The notes beneath the pieces were generated by a model that saw only the letters and a program-made list of their open reading frames with translations, was not told the DNA's origin and did not search any database. This document shows, piece after piece, positions 1 through 10,380 of a stretch of DNA of 64,000 nt; position 1 is the first letter of the stretch; the number at the start of each line of letters is the position of its first letter. The DNA lies in the NCBI GenBank assembly GCA_037043455.1, contig JAWPHD010001124.1, positions 62,001 to 126,000 on the forward strand. The letters are read 5' to 3'. This DNA is from Cyrtodaria siliqua. Lineage: Eukaryota; Mollusca; Bivalvia; Adapedonta; Hiatellidae. A program made the translations under genes and the position numbers.

Positions 1-140
1 CAATGATATCTTTGAAAGTTGTTTTCATCTTCGGATTTAATTGCGCGTCAGTGTGTTTGCTTAACTGAATGAGTGCAGCGCTTAAGTGAGTTTGTATGGC
101 ATTTAATTGAAACCTTCTATAATATATCTTAATTAAGAAA

Positions 141-2000
141 AGTAAGTATAAAGGTCGAACAGGAAAGGCAGCATTCACAGTAAACCCAAAAATACGCAAA
201 ACGACAAACATGAATGGCAATGTTAATAAGGAATAAAGGCATATGACGTCACAAACATAAAAAGGGATGACAATTGGGCTACCGCCTTGGAACGGTCAGT
301 GGCAAAAAAGGCCGCTGGGGTGGGTGGGATGGTTGGTTAAACCAGTTCTAAGGAGCACCAAACCTCACACTTACCATACTGTCATCCCAATATAACGATA
401 CAATAAACAAATCCCCTCCATGAACAATTCTCTAGCCAACAAGGTAGCATTAATAGGCAATATAAGTAAAACACAAAGATGCTCGTGTATATATCAATGC
501 AAAGAAAAAAAGCGTGGAAAGCCACAAAGAAGGTACTCAGTGACTTGTCCGAAGCCAGAGCAACAAGAGAATGAACCAATGAGGGCTCGACAAGACAAAA
601 TTATATACAAGCATCAAACGCCATCGTCCTTTTGGGCTTTAGGCATGTTAGGTAGACGTCATCATAGTGTCCACAGCCTGTTCGGTCATTGCACAATTAA
701 AGGGGAAAGTATAGTGGCAAACTGTAAATGGGTCCACCACCAAGCATGCAGTGCGTTGCAAAATGATAGGGTCATAGCCTCTTTTGATAACCCTTTTAAC
801 AAGTTTAACAAATATGTATGAAAGTGATCATGACCAAGGATCTTACGAAGTTTGTAAATCACGTCAACATAGAAGTGAGGTTGTGATAGTCCTTCTCGCA
901 GAAGAGTTCTTAAATTACTTTTATATCTGGACGAAGGTCATTTTTACAATAATACAATTTTGCAAAGGTTTTACGAAGTTTATGGTAACGGTAGCCATGA
1001 AGCAGTAACTTTTTAGTTATTCAAAGATTACGAATATTAAAGTCCTCAACTTGAGCACAAGCTCTAGAAAAACGAATAAGTTGAGACACATATAGCCCCA
1101 TAAGAAGCTGCACGGGGGAACATCCCCATCTAAATGGGGATAATTAATAATATCAAAATTAAAATCATCTCTCTTGTCATAGATTGTGCTAATGATTTCA
1201 CCATTTTCAATAGAGAGATGTAAATCGAGAAAAGAAGCGTTAGTATCAGAAATATTAGCTTTGTTAAGTTGAAGTTATTTAGGATATATATTATTAACCA
1301 AAGTAGAAAAGAAAGGGCTGTCAATGTTCAGTTTGTCATCCAGATGCAGAGAGATGTCATTGAAGGCTCCAATAACATCTGCCTGGGTATCTGGTGAAAT
1401 ACTCAACATGAAATCTCTTTCATAGCAATATAAAAACAAATCTGCGACAAGGGGTGAACAGTTCGTACCCATAGGGATACCAACAATTTGTCAATAAACG
1501 GTAATTCCATACCTGACGAAAATATTATCTAATAAAAAAATAAGCGATTCACAAACTTCATGGCAAGTCCACATAGTGTAATTGTCCAAAAAAAGCATTA
1601 AACATGTAGTATTTTCCCTAGCAAATATTTTTTGAATGAGAGCAGTAAGGTTGTCTTGTCAGTAAGGTTGTGTGGTAAAGTTGTATATAATGTAGAAAAA
1701 TCATATTAAGTACTTATAGATTAAGCTTGACGTTTATTGCAAATGTTATCAAGAACGTTGCCTGAATTCTTTATAGACCAAAATAAATCAATCCCAGAGT
1801 TTTCATAAGCTTTAGCACACTATTGTTTAACGTGGTCTTTACCGGCAGTAAGACAATATTTTAACAGTTTGAAGATATTTGTAGTGGTGCAAGAACTAGA
1901 ATTGGAAATAAAACGGTCTTTATATGGTTGTTTGTAAATACCAGTTTAAATACACACAATTTAATTTGTTTGAAACTGCAATCAATATCATGACCTTTCG
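141..2000 (-). mobile_element. Penelope-like retroelement copy, decayed (RT plus 3' region)
   Basis: Read on the minus strand, reverse transcriptase coding runs from about 1990 down to about 800, followed by a non-coding 3' region that ends near 141. That 3' region (repeat A) recurs at 2400, 3390, 7190, 40650, 45285, 47985, 51385, 52365 and 58155. Most of those copies share the same 3' terminus, with consensus CCTGTTCGATTTTTATATC, and have different 5' ends, which is the 5'-truncation pattern of target-primed retrotransposition. The Penelope-like assignment rests on the RT motif style (MGTN..P block) and on the inverted-end copy at 51385; it is tentative. Confidence 0.6.
800..1990 (-). pseudogene. 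Reverse transcriptase of Penelope-like element (broken)
   Basis: Minus-strand coding is recognisable in several frames. In order it shows a basic N-terminal RT segment (about 1760-1920), a motif A block YDFSTLYTTLP (about 1655-1700), motif B GIPMGTNCSPLVADLF (about 1430-1490) and a degenerate catalytic box LHLDDK (about 1325-1350, where Y-x-D-D is expected). A KIYDKRDDF-like block follows, here TIYDKRDDF. The longest open piece is 1275-1472. Stops and frameshifts separate the blocks, so no protein is made. A better preserved relative lies on the plus strand at 47787-49338 and carries the same blocks in the same order. Family assignment beyond RT is uncertain; the MGTxxxP motif B fits Penelope-like RTs better than LINE RTs. 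Confidence 0.6.
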
Positions 2001-2399
2001 TTAAAAAACGTATACCAAATAACTATTAAAATGTAATAAATACGTATTTAACTACTGCATTCGATTCCACGTAAATCCTTCCTTCGATGGTTTGCATGTT
2101 GGTTCTATTTTTCTATTTGAAGAATCAGAATCAACCTATCGTCATTATGAATCATAAAGCTATAATCCATTGACCGTGAAACGTGATCGTGCGAAAGCGA
2201 AATGATTGGAATTAGTTAGTTGTGTTAATCAAGTGGAAATATGAGCTCTATTTGCACAAACGCTTTAAATATAGCGTAAAACTCATAATTGTTTTTTTTC
2301 TTTTGTTCTAGACAAAGTTTGTTCTGATTAAAAGAAAACATATACTACGAATATGAACAACAACATATTTAAACAATACGTCTATATTTATATGTCAAA

Positions 2400-2660
2400 A
2401 ATAAGTATCAAGTCGAACAGGAAATACAGCTTTCACAGAACACAGTAAACCCAAAAACACGCAAAACGACAAACATGAATGGCAATGTTAATAAGGAATA
2501 AAGTCATAAGACTTCACAAACACAAACAAAGCTTGACAATAGGGTTACCGCTTTGGAACGGTCAGTGGCAGAAAAGAACATTGGGGTTTAAACACGGTTC
2601 TAGGGTGCACCAAACCTCACACTTACCCTACCGTCATTCCAGTAAAGCCCCTGTGCCTAC
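2400..2660 (-). repeat. Repeat A copy (truncated 3' end of the Penelope-like element)
   Basis: Shares with 141-420 the GAACAGGAAA block, the ACCGCTTTGGAACGGTCAG block and the GGTGCACCAAACCTCACAC block, then loses similarity near 2660. It has no coding capacity of its own. Confidence 0.7.
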
Positions 2661-2887
2661 ACAAGTGGAAAGAAGTTTCTACTTTCTTTTGCAATACATA
2701 GTATCATAATACTATTAGCTCAAACATTACTAAACAAATACAATATCAACCGAAAAGCGGTAAATCTGAAAATACACGCATGAAAATATCGAACTGGCGC
2801 ACACTTTCGCTCTTCGGGGTATATACTTTTATTAGATACTGGGACCATACGCCGCTGGACATGGAATAATATAATGGAAGTACATAG

Positions 2888-3113
2888 GGCATGTCCACCG
2901 CCATATGCATGCCATGTTCGGGATGGTTAAAATTCTGTACTATTGATTTTATGAATATTGAGTTCTGCTCAACCCGGGGCTAGAGGGAGTGAACGGTAGC
3001 ATACATATTTCACTGCCGTTCAGGAACAGTCTCAATCAAACCGAGACTGCAATATTTCGTATTTATCGTGTTCGGCCGTTTCCAAAGGTCCACTTTCATA
3101 CTCGTTTACACAG
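2888..3113. repeat. Repeat B, copy 1 (about 220 bp)
   Basis: Starts at CATGTCCACCGCC and ends near AAAGGTCCACTTTCATACTC. A near-identical copy lies inside the DIRS RNase H region (8107-8320), and a partial inverted copy lies inside the RT pseudogene at 48645-48766. Landing inside two unrelated coding sequences shows it is, or was, mobile. I see no gene and no clear terminal inverted repeat. Confidence 0.65.
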
Positions 3114-3389
3114 AACATATACCAGTTAGAACACACTTGAATTTTAATATGCCTTGTTATTCTCTTTGTTTGTGTAATAATCAATCAGGCGCTTAAATTG
3201 TAATAACATTAATGTTCATGTGCCCATGCGCTATTTCTGAGTAAATAATAAGCGGGAACACGCTCAATATAATTGTTATTGTCATTCAATATGTCCCGTG
3301 AGAGAAGATTAATAACGAAAATTACGTTATTAGAGGAGCATTATTGAATACATATTATATATGAAACACACTAACTTGTATGTATATAA

Positions 3390-3573
3390 ATATTGATATA
3401 AAAATCGAACAGAAAAAGTAGCATTCAAGAATGACAGTCAACCACAAGCACACACAGAAACAAAGAACAACTTTAAAAATGATTAAAATGTCCAATTAGA
3501 CATAACAAACACAAAAGGGTTGACAATAGGGCTACCGCTTTGGAACGGTCAGTCGCCGCAAAAAAGGGCCGTT
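3390..3573 (-). repeat. Repeat A copy (short)
   Basis: Begins with TATAAAAATCGAACAG and ends just after the GGAACGGTCAG block. It is a 5'-truncated copy of the 3' end of the Penelope-like element. Confidence 0.7.
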
Positions 3574-4117
3574 GTAAGTATATTAAACGTGTGCATTTTT
3601 TTGGCATATGATATATATTATCATATTAATGGCATTTGATGTGATTTAACATTTATACATAAGTTCGGACTTTGTGCACGATCATTAGACTAGGTCCGAC
3701 AAGGTTAATACATATTCCTGAGCAACTATATGTCGATGATCAGTAATACGTTTGAACCTAATATACTGGTAAATAACAATTGCTTCTTATAGAACAAGCA
3801 CGATTTCACCATTCATATCAGTCTCCCTAGGTATCAGATCGACACATTGTTATCTGTATTTAGAAAACTAAAGAAAATTATGCGATCCTAATAGCAAAAT
3901 ATATCTAAACTGATTGAACTACGTCGACTAAATAGTGTCAATAACTGATGCGTAAACTATACATATCATTTTAACTTGTTTCGTACATGTAATGTTTGTG
4001 TAAACGATGAGTTAAAACGTTCAAACATGATACCGAAGGGTATGGTTTTAAGTAACGCCTGGGTTCATCGAATGATTTAATGCAATCATGACGGTAAACC
4101 TTTTCACACTAACACTT
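3574..4117. other. Non-coding, nothing recognised
   Basis: AT-rich sequence without a supported gene, repeat or structure. Confidence 0.5.
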
Positions 4118-4430
4118 GTCACAAAGTCAGTATCATTTCCGCTAATGTTAAAAATAAAATAGTATCCACCTTTATTATGTGCATTATAGCACAGCCGTTT
4201 TCACAGCAAGTAACTTCTTGTCGAATACCTTTTTTTAAAATTCGAGAAGCTGCGTTTGGAATTATGATCGGCGGATCGGTATGATTTTGAAATAGTGTTC
4301 GCGGAAGGAAACGGAACAAGAAATAGTGCAGTGCTGCTATATAAATAATATGGGCGTTAACCACACGTGTTGATGTATGATTTGCGGTGCACGTAAAGAT
4401 TTGCGTTATATTAAAATACAGATGAAGGTT
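4118..4430. repeat. Direct repeat C, copy 1
   Basis: About 310 bp running from the GTATCATTTCCG block to AAAATACAGATGAAGG. It is repeated in the same orientation at 4983-5310 with many small differences. Both copies share a long stretch that includes TAATATGGGCGTTAACCAC. A short fragment of the same family appears near 33380 (GGGCGTTAAC). The apparent ORFs in both copies are not conserved as proteins. Confidence 0.7.
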
Positions 4431-4982
4431 TTATCACCTATTTCATGAAAATGAACAATAGCTTTAGCAATCTGCTAAACGACATTTCAAAACGTTGATG
4501 ATAAAATTGATCTGAATGCAAATTACTTGTGGCGAGAATCTTAGGCGCCTTTATGCTAGTATTATGTAACGAATATGTATTCCTTCTAGATACATTAGCG
4601 ATATGCTTCGATAGAAACGATCGAGATGCAAGAAAACTCAATGAAACCACTATATAAGTCAACTTTAAAGCATACAAACATGTAAACATGTACAATATAG
4701 AGCAATCAATTTCACACTTCATTATCAAAACATCATTAAATTAGTGCATTTAAGAATACTTATTTTTACAGTATGAACGACTGCATAAGTTGTGCTACTA
4801 AGTCAATTATCTTGTTTCTGATTTTCTATGCAAATCAGACACATTCTTTGGCCGAACAAATCGTTCTACGCCGTGCGTAACATATTCGAGAACCTCAATT
4901 TTGTAACATTACCAAAGAGAAAGTTCGGCTGGATAAAGGAAAGGAAAGAATTTTGCCTGGACATGATCACATTTAATGCAAC

Positions 4983-5310
4983 AAAGTCTGTATCATTTCC
5001 GTTAATGTCAAAAATAAAATATAATGCATCTTTTTATGCGCAATATAGCACTGTCGTTTTCACAACATGTAACTTCTTGTCAAATCCTTTTTATTTAAAT
5101 TCGAGAAACTACTTTTGGAATTACACCTCGAGTGTAAATCCGCGGATCGTTATGTTCAAAATCTTGAAATAGTGTTCGCGGAAGGAAACAGAACAGAAAA
5201 TAGTGCAGTGCTGCTATATAAATAATATGGGCGTTAACCACACGTGTTGATGTATGATTTGCGTTGCACGTAAAAATTTGCCTTATATTAAAATACAGAT
5301 GAAGGAGTAT
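4983..5310. repeat. Direct repeat C, copy 2
   Basis: Second copy of the repeat at 4118-4430, offset by about 870 bp. It differs by substitutions and small insertions, including an insertion near 5125-5150. Confidence 0.7.
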
Positions 5311-5312
5311 AA

Positions 5313-5730
5313 TATTGCAAGAAGCCCTGTCACCCCTCACAAGTAAGATATGGAGTCTCAAGGCACTGAATTAGTGCTGACATATGTAATGAGAGGTGCA
5401 CACATTCGATACCTAATTGGGCCATCTACTTCTTTATTGTATTCCCTCTCACTTTGTATTTATATATTTTGCATGTCTATTAAACATAGGTTTCCTACTA
5501 TTTTCTTTTTTATCTATTTATTCTTTATCTTTATTTTCATTACTGATAATTGGAAGACTACTATGCCCATGCATTGTATTGCATATCACCATGTGGCCTA
5601 AACCGCTATGACTGCACACGTCTAGTAGCATGTGTGGGGCTCCAGTGGGCAACTTGCCATAGTATAATATTGCAAGGAGCCCTATCACCCCTCACATGTC
5701 AGATATGGAGTGTCAAGGCACTAACCACGC
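5313..5730. repeat. Short direct repeats flanking a T-rich spacer
   Basis: The block ATAATATTGCAAG...GGCACT occurs at 5313-5370 and again at 5664-5722. The block between them at 5607-5660 (GCATGTGTGGGGCTCCAGTG core) recurs at 33313-33372. At the second site it is joined directly to the GGGCGTTAAC block of repeat C, so these pieces are parts of one dispersed family found in different orders. Confidence 0.55.
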
Positions 5731-5830
5731 TAACTATTGAATGATATTATATCAGATATAATGATATTATACATCACTTCCTACAACATCCTATCCAATA
5801 CTCATCATAGTAAGTCCCCTTTGTTTACGA

Positions 5831-6921
5831 TTAATAATCATTTAGACTGGATAGAGATGTGGTGTTTTTGGCTATTTGAAAACGTACCGATGATTTATCT
5901 TTTTGCTCTGCTGCAATGGCTAGGGTGTTTGCAACTCCTGAAGGCCCAATAATACTCCCTAAGTGTGCGTAATGGTCAATCATATTCGATGATCCCGACC
6001 CTATGTGAGCGTTGATACTGCTGTCAGCTAGTCGGAGCAATCCTTAATGTAATAGCACAACCACGCTTATTCCTGTGTGTAGTTTCTCCTTCAGATTACC
6101 CGATTGCTTGGAGGTGGGTTTCCAGCCTGTCAGTCATGGAACTAGACGTTACTTGTTTTACAGAGATTAGCTTTGACTTGATATTGCTGGCGCGGAATAA
6201 AACTCCTACTAGCCGTCAACATACCTAGATCCACTCCTCTGCCCCCAGAATGGCTTAAGAAAGAGAAGTATTCACAATCACGGGTGTATAGGAATTTGCA
6301 GATCTTGTCTGTCTCTACATAATGCTTATAACTGAGATGAAGCGTTAATTTGTCAAACATAAGAGGAACTGCTTGTCTATTGACTACTTCAGCTGATGTT
6401 TGTTCTGCTGTTACACACTGTAAGTGATTTTTAAGTAGAGGTGAAGCCACAGGGTTACCGGTTCCGAGCATAGGATTCCGCTCTCCCGATCTGCCGAAGT
6501 CTCTGAAAATTGCCCGGATTTTGCCAATAAGGCTATCTACTGATTTTGCGGCCATTGTCAACGGGCAATGACATGCGTTTTTACCCGGTAGTCCCCGAAA
6601 CGAGCAGGATTGTGCATGCAATTTTTTTCTGCCCTTTTTTTCCTTGAAAACAACAAATAATCTAATGTCTTCAGATGACGCATTATGTAACGATTTTGGT
6701 GAAGGTAAGTTTTTAAAAAAGTGAATTAGCTCTTCTTGCAAAGAATTACTTTGTTTCGAATATTTTTTCGAGTCCAGGAAACCGTCTAATTCAGAAATTC
6801 TGTCATTCAGGCGTTTCATATCAATTTTATGATTAGTTTCAACATTCTGAATGGGTGATTGTCCGCATGAAATGGAGCTCCCACAGCATATGCAAAAAAC
6901 TGGGTTTGCCATCGAAGTCAT
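5831..6921 (-). pseudogene. DIRS tyrosine recombinase (broken)
   Basis: The 6921-6142 piece (259 codons) carries the N-terminal core-binding part and the start of the catalytic domain. This includes a Cys/His segment (residues about 100-118) and the first catalytic arginine in SHSGGRGVDLG (about residue 230). After a break, the frame at 6040-5831 continues with GCAITLRIA upstream and a C-terminal DHYAHLGS block holding the likely nucleophilic tyrosine. The expected H-x-x-R box is only partly readable at about 6070-6090. The enzyme would circularise and integrate DIRS DNA. Frameshifts between blocks make this a relic. Confidence 0.65.
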
Positions 6922-7189
6922 CGGAGCACTCTGTACATAACAGATCGTCCGTTGTCAAAGTTTGTTTTTGTAAACTAATTAAGATTGGATGATTAGCCTT
7001 GATGGCAAATAAATTCGATTTTAAGTTAAAATATGTAAACGGTTTCAGATAAATAATAAGTTTAATCAAATATATAGATTTTGTGTTAATTATATTGCTA
7101 CATTATTTTTTTACTTTTCTCATGCATGAAAATACTCTTGTGCAATAAAACAATTTGTTAAGCATTCTAATTTCAATAAAGCTAGAAGA

Positions 7190-7672
7190 AATATAAAAAG
7201 ATCGGACAGGGAAAGTAGCATTCAAGGAGGACAGTCAACCACAAAACACAGAAACAAACATGGAAACAGACAAACAAGAAGGCAAAAGTAATAATAAAAG
7301 TAAACGCCATCACAAACACAAAAGGGTTGACAATAGGGCTACCGCCTTGGAACGTTCAGTGGCAAAGTAGGCCACTGGGGGTTTAAACCGGTTCTAGGGT
7401 GCACCAAACCTCACACTTACCCTACTGTCATCCCATTAAAACAGGACAGTGTAAATAAAGAAATCCCCGCCATGAACTATTCTCTAACCAACAAGGCAGC
7501 ATCAATAGGCAATATAAGTAAAACACAAATATGCTCGTGTAAATATAATACAAAAAACAATAGCCTAGAAAGCAACAATGAAGGTACTCAATGACTTGGC
7601 AGAAGCCAGAGCAACAAGAGAATAAACCATTAAGGGCACGACAAGAAAGATTATGGACAAACATCAAACGGA
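7190..7672 (-). repeat. Repeat A copy inserted in the DIRS element
   Basis: Contains all blocks of the 3' end of the Penelope-like element, from the GGACAGGGAAAGTAGC start to the ACAAACATCAAACG block. DIRS-like coding resumes immediately beyond it (7690 upward), so it is a nested insertion. Confidence 0.75.
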
Positions 7673-7689
7673 TTTCCTGCACAGATGGG

Positions 7690-9620
7690 ATCCATGACGG
7701 AACAAAATCTTCACACTTGACTACCACTGAGCCGCATACCGAATGGTCTATAACTAACTTGATAACTGGTAATATCAAACTGAAAGGAGGAAACACATAG
7801 CAGTTGTTTGACCTGTTAATATTTTGGGTGAACATATTTATACCGTGTGTGTTTGTGGCGTCGGAAAAGGTGTATAATGTGGCAAACAAGTACCACTGAA
7901 ATCGTTCATGCAGTTTGAGTCTAATGCTATTAGATCAAAATTGTGGACGTGTGTCCCACCGAAATAATTTAGAATCTTGGCCCATGTGCTTTCTGCACAT
8001 CGCTTTTTCTGATAGACCTCGAGGCTCATCAGCTGAATTCTCGGCTGATGCAATGTAAATGAGGTTTAAAATTATGTCGTTTTCGACGACATTGGGAAGC
8101 AATTAACTCCATGTCCACCGCCGTATGCATGCCATCTTCGGGATGGTTAAAATTGTGTATTATTGATTTTATGAATATTGAGTTCTGCTCAACCCGGGGC
8201 TAGAGGGCGTGACTGGTAGCTAGCATATTTCACTACCGCTCATGAACAGTCTCCATCAAACCGAGACTGCAATTTTTCGTATGTGTCGTGCTCGGCCGTT
8301 TCCAAAGGTCCATTATTATACTCTTTTTTTAGGTTGAAAATTAGTTTTAATACTTTATTCAAATCAGCGGATTTGGAATCTTCATTGTTCCAAGCTGCAA
8401 TTAAGGGCTTATTATCTACACGAGCGTCTACGCGACAACACTTGATGTGTTCCTTAACTGACTGTAACACGTTGTTTAACGCGTGTGCTTCTAAGACTAA
8501 TATAGGGAGGTTTTTCACGTTCTCTGGCCAGAAGTCTGATATTTTTGTATCTCCTATATTTGGGAGCACAGCATGTCCACCCCACTTGAATAGCGAAGCA
8601 TCGGTTGACATATCAAAAACAATAATCAAACAGTAGCCGAGCCGAATTGAAAGTTCACAAACGATATAGTTCGACAAAAGCGAGCTATTGGGACCTTCCG
8701 GAATGAAAGGGTTTCGGACTTCCTCTATTAATCTATCATAAATTTACAAAAAAATGGAATATTGAAATTTTTCCTGATATATGATGTTGGCTGTAAATTG
8801 AGCATGTGATAAATATAGCTAGATAGCTAGAAACCGAAAGGTAGTGTTCTAAAAACAAAATAAAACCCCGCCCATTGAAACCCCATCGAAGTGTGAAAAC
8901 TTTCGTGCATACGAACATTATCGAAACCAGATTTGTCATCTATTGATGTAAAATATGCGTTTTCTTTAACAACGCGTGGTACACCTTTGAGGGTGTCTAG
9001 GGAAAAGATTTGTCTTGTATCCAGTTATTTAAGTACATAAGGTTAATACACAATCTGGGTTTGTTTGGTTCTACTGTTAATGGTGAATCAATGTATAGGG
9101 GAGCATCAATGCCCACTTTACCAACACGGGTAATGGACCTATAACATTATCGTTCACGTACAGTTGCTTTTATACAATTTACGAAACCTTTACACTTGTT
9201 TAAATTTTTGAAAACTCTTGGTGGAGGATAACTTTGATCATATTTCTCCCACAAAAATCTGCCATTGAATGGTCTAATGTAAGTATCTATTTTGACGCCG
9301 TTATGCGACTAACCATGTATCTCATTTTTAGAACAGCTGTCCTGAAAGATAATGTCCCATTCATTTGTGTGTTCATTGATTTGCCCTGATATAAAAATGT
9401 TGGGATCTGAAAAAACTAAGTCTTGAATATTTGGTTATTTGTTTTCCAAAAACATCTGCGTTACTTTCTTTGCTGAAAAGCGCTCTCGTTTAGTATGTCC
9501 ATGCCATGCTTCGGCCTTGACATTTACAAACGATAATGTCTTCGTTTCCATCTTTAGAGGATCGAATGGCAGTTCAACAGATTCTTCCCACCTTTTTAGT
9601 TTCGGCATATCCTGCAATGT
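7690..9620 (-). pseudogene. DIRS reverse transcriptase / RNase H (broken)
   Basis: RT coding is readable in shifting frames from about 9620 to 8700. Blocks include KPRLCINLMYLN, TSIDDKSGFDN and GFYFVFRTLPFGF, which are DIRS RT style. The open piece 8677-8240 is RNase H: it starts with a STDASLFKWGG segment (first Asp), then LVLEAHALNNVLQ (Glu) and VDARVDNKPLIAAW (Asp). The rest of the polyprotein is in 8090-7690, with HNFDLIALDSN and YVFPPFSLILPV blocks. Repeat B (8107-8320) splits the RNase H end. No intact reading frame remains. Confidence 0.7.
8107..8320. repeat. Repeat B, copy 2, inserted in DIRS RNase H
   Basis: Matches 2888-3113 over its length. DIRS coding stops after LKLIFNLKKEY at its right edge and resumes at about 8090 on its left edge. 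That locates the insertion to within a few bases. Confidence 0.7.
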
Positions 9621-9833
9621 TATGATTTACCATTCATTATTACTGTTATGTATGCTTAGTCTTCCGTATTATTCTCTATTGATTTATACGCAATACTATT
9701 CTAATCTTTCCATTAAAAATTGGCATATATATATGGCCACCTTTTTCAGCTAAAGTCTACAGGCATAATGGCAGGAGATACCAACAAGTAATGCTTTGAA
9801 ACGGTGCTATCTCTGTTCACACCTTATATGTCA

Positions 9834-10380
9834 TTAATAAAGGCAGTCCGTAATGATGTGGCAGGGTCTTTTGCAACGGAAGCATAAGCCCGCCTGCCTT
9901 GGAGATACTAGATTTCTCGGACGTGCTTGGAATTGCCCTCTTAGTCCAAAGGAAAAAGGTGCAGGCCGGTTCGATATCTGGTGCTGCCACCAGACGTCAG
10001 CATACGGGGTCTTAGGATAGGACGTTCCTGCGGTTAGCCCAAAATGTTTAAGAAGTTTTTGCTCTTTATCTAATATGTGCGCTTCTTCCTTGGTCGATAA
10101 CAGTTTTAAGACCAAAGATTCTGCGAACATAGGATTACCCTTGTTGGCGTTAAAACGTGATAAAGTCATCGACAGTTCCTTTTTGCTTTTTATTCTGACT
10201 GCCATACTTTCTAATAAAATTAACTTCTGGTTTAGAATGTCGATATTGACCTTTCCTGCTTATGCTGCCTCTTCCTTTGTTTCTCTTTTTACCCTTTCAA
10301 ATTCGGTTATTTCATCCGGGTTTTTTCTGTTCCATCAGCTGTAGCGACAATTCATCTACTCGTTCTTCCAGCTTTTAAGC
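9834..10380 (-). pseudogene. DIRS gag-like protein with zinc knuckle
   Basis: The open piece 10205-9834 (123 codons) ends with the knuckle CFRCKRPCHIITDC, a C-x2-C-x4-H-x4-C pattern (residues about 107-120). The upstream part is charged and probably helical. Similar frame-shifted coding continues toward 10380, so the start is lost. The knuckle would bind nucleic acid during particle assembly. Its position upstream of the RT on the same strand supports a gag role. Confidence 0.6.

Larger units (their letters stand above)
5831..10380 (-). mobile_element. DIRS-like retrotransposon, decayed
   Basis: The minus-strand order is gag-like with a zinc knuckle (10380-9834), reverse transcriptase (about 9620-8700), RNase H (8677-8240 and on to about 7690), then tyrosine recombinase (6921-5831). 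That order and the recombinase in place of an integrase define DIRS-type elements. A repeat A copy (7190-7672) sits between RNase H and recombinase, and a repeat B copy (8107-8320) sits inside RNase H, so both arrived later. I could not identify the terminal repeats. Confidence 0.75.

Noticed and set aside
382..579. Small ORF repeated in several repeat A copies
   Set aside because: It recurs only because repeat A does; frames are not kept between copies, and it lies in the presumed 3' non-coding region of the retroelement.
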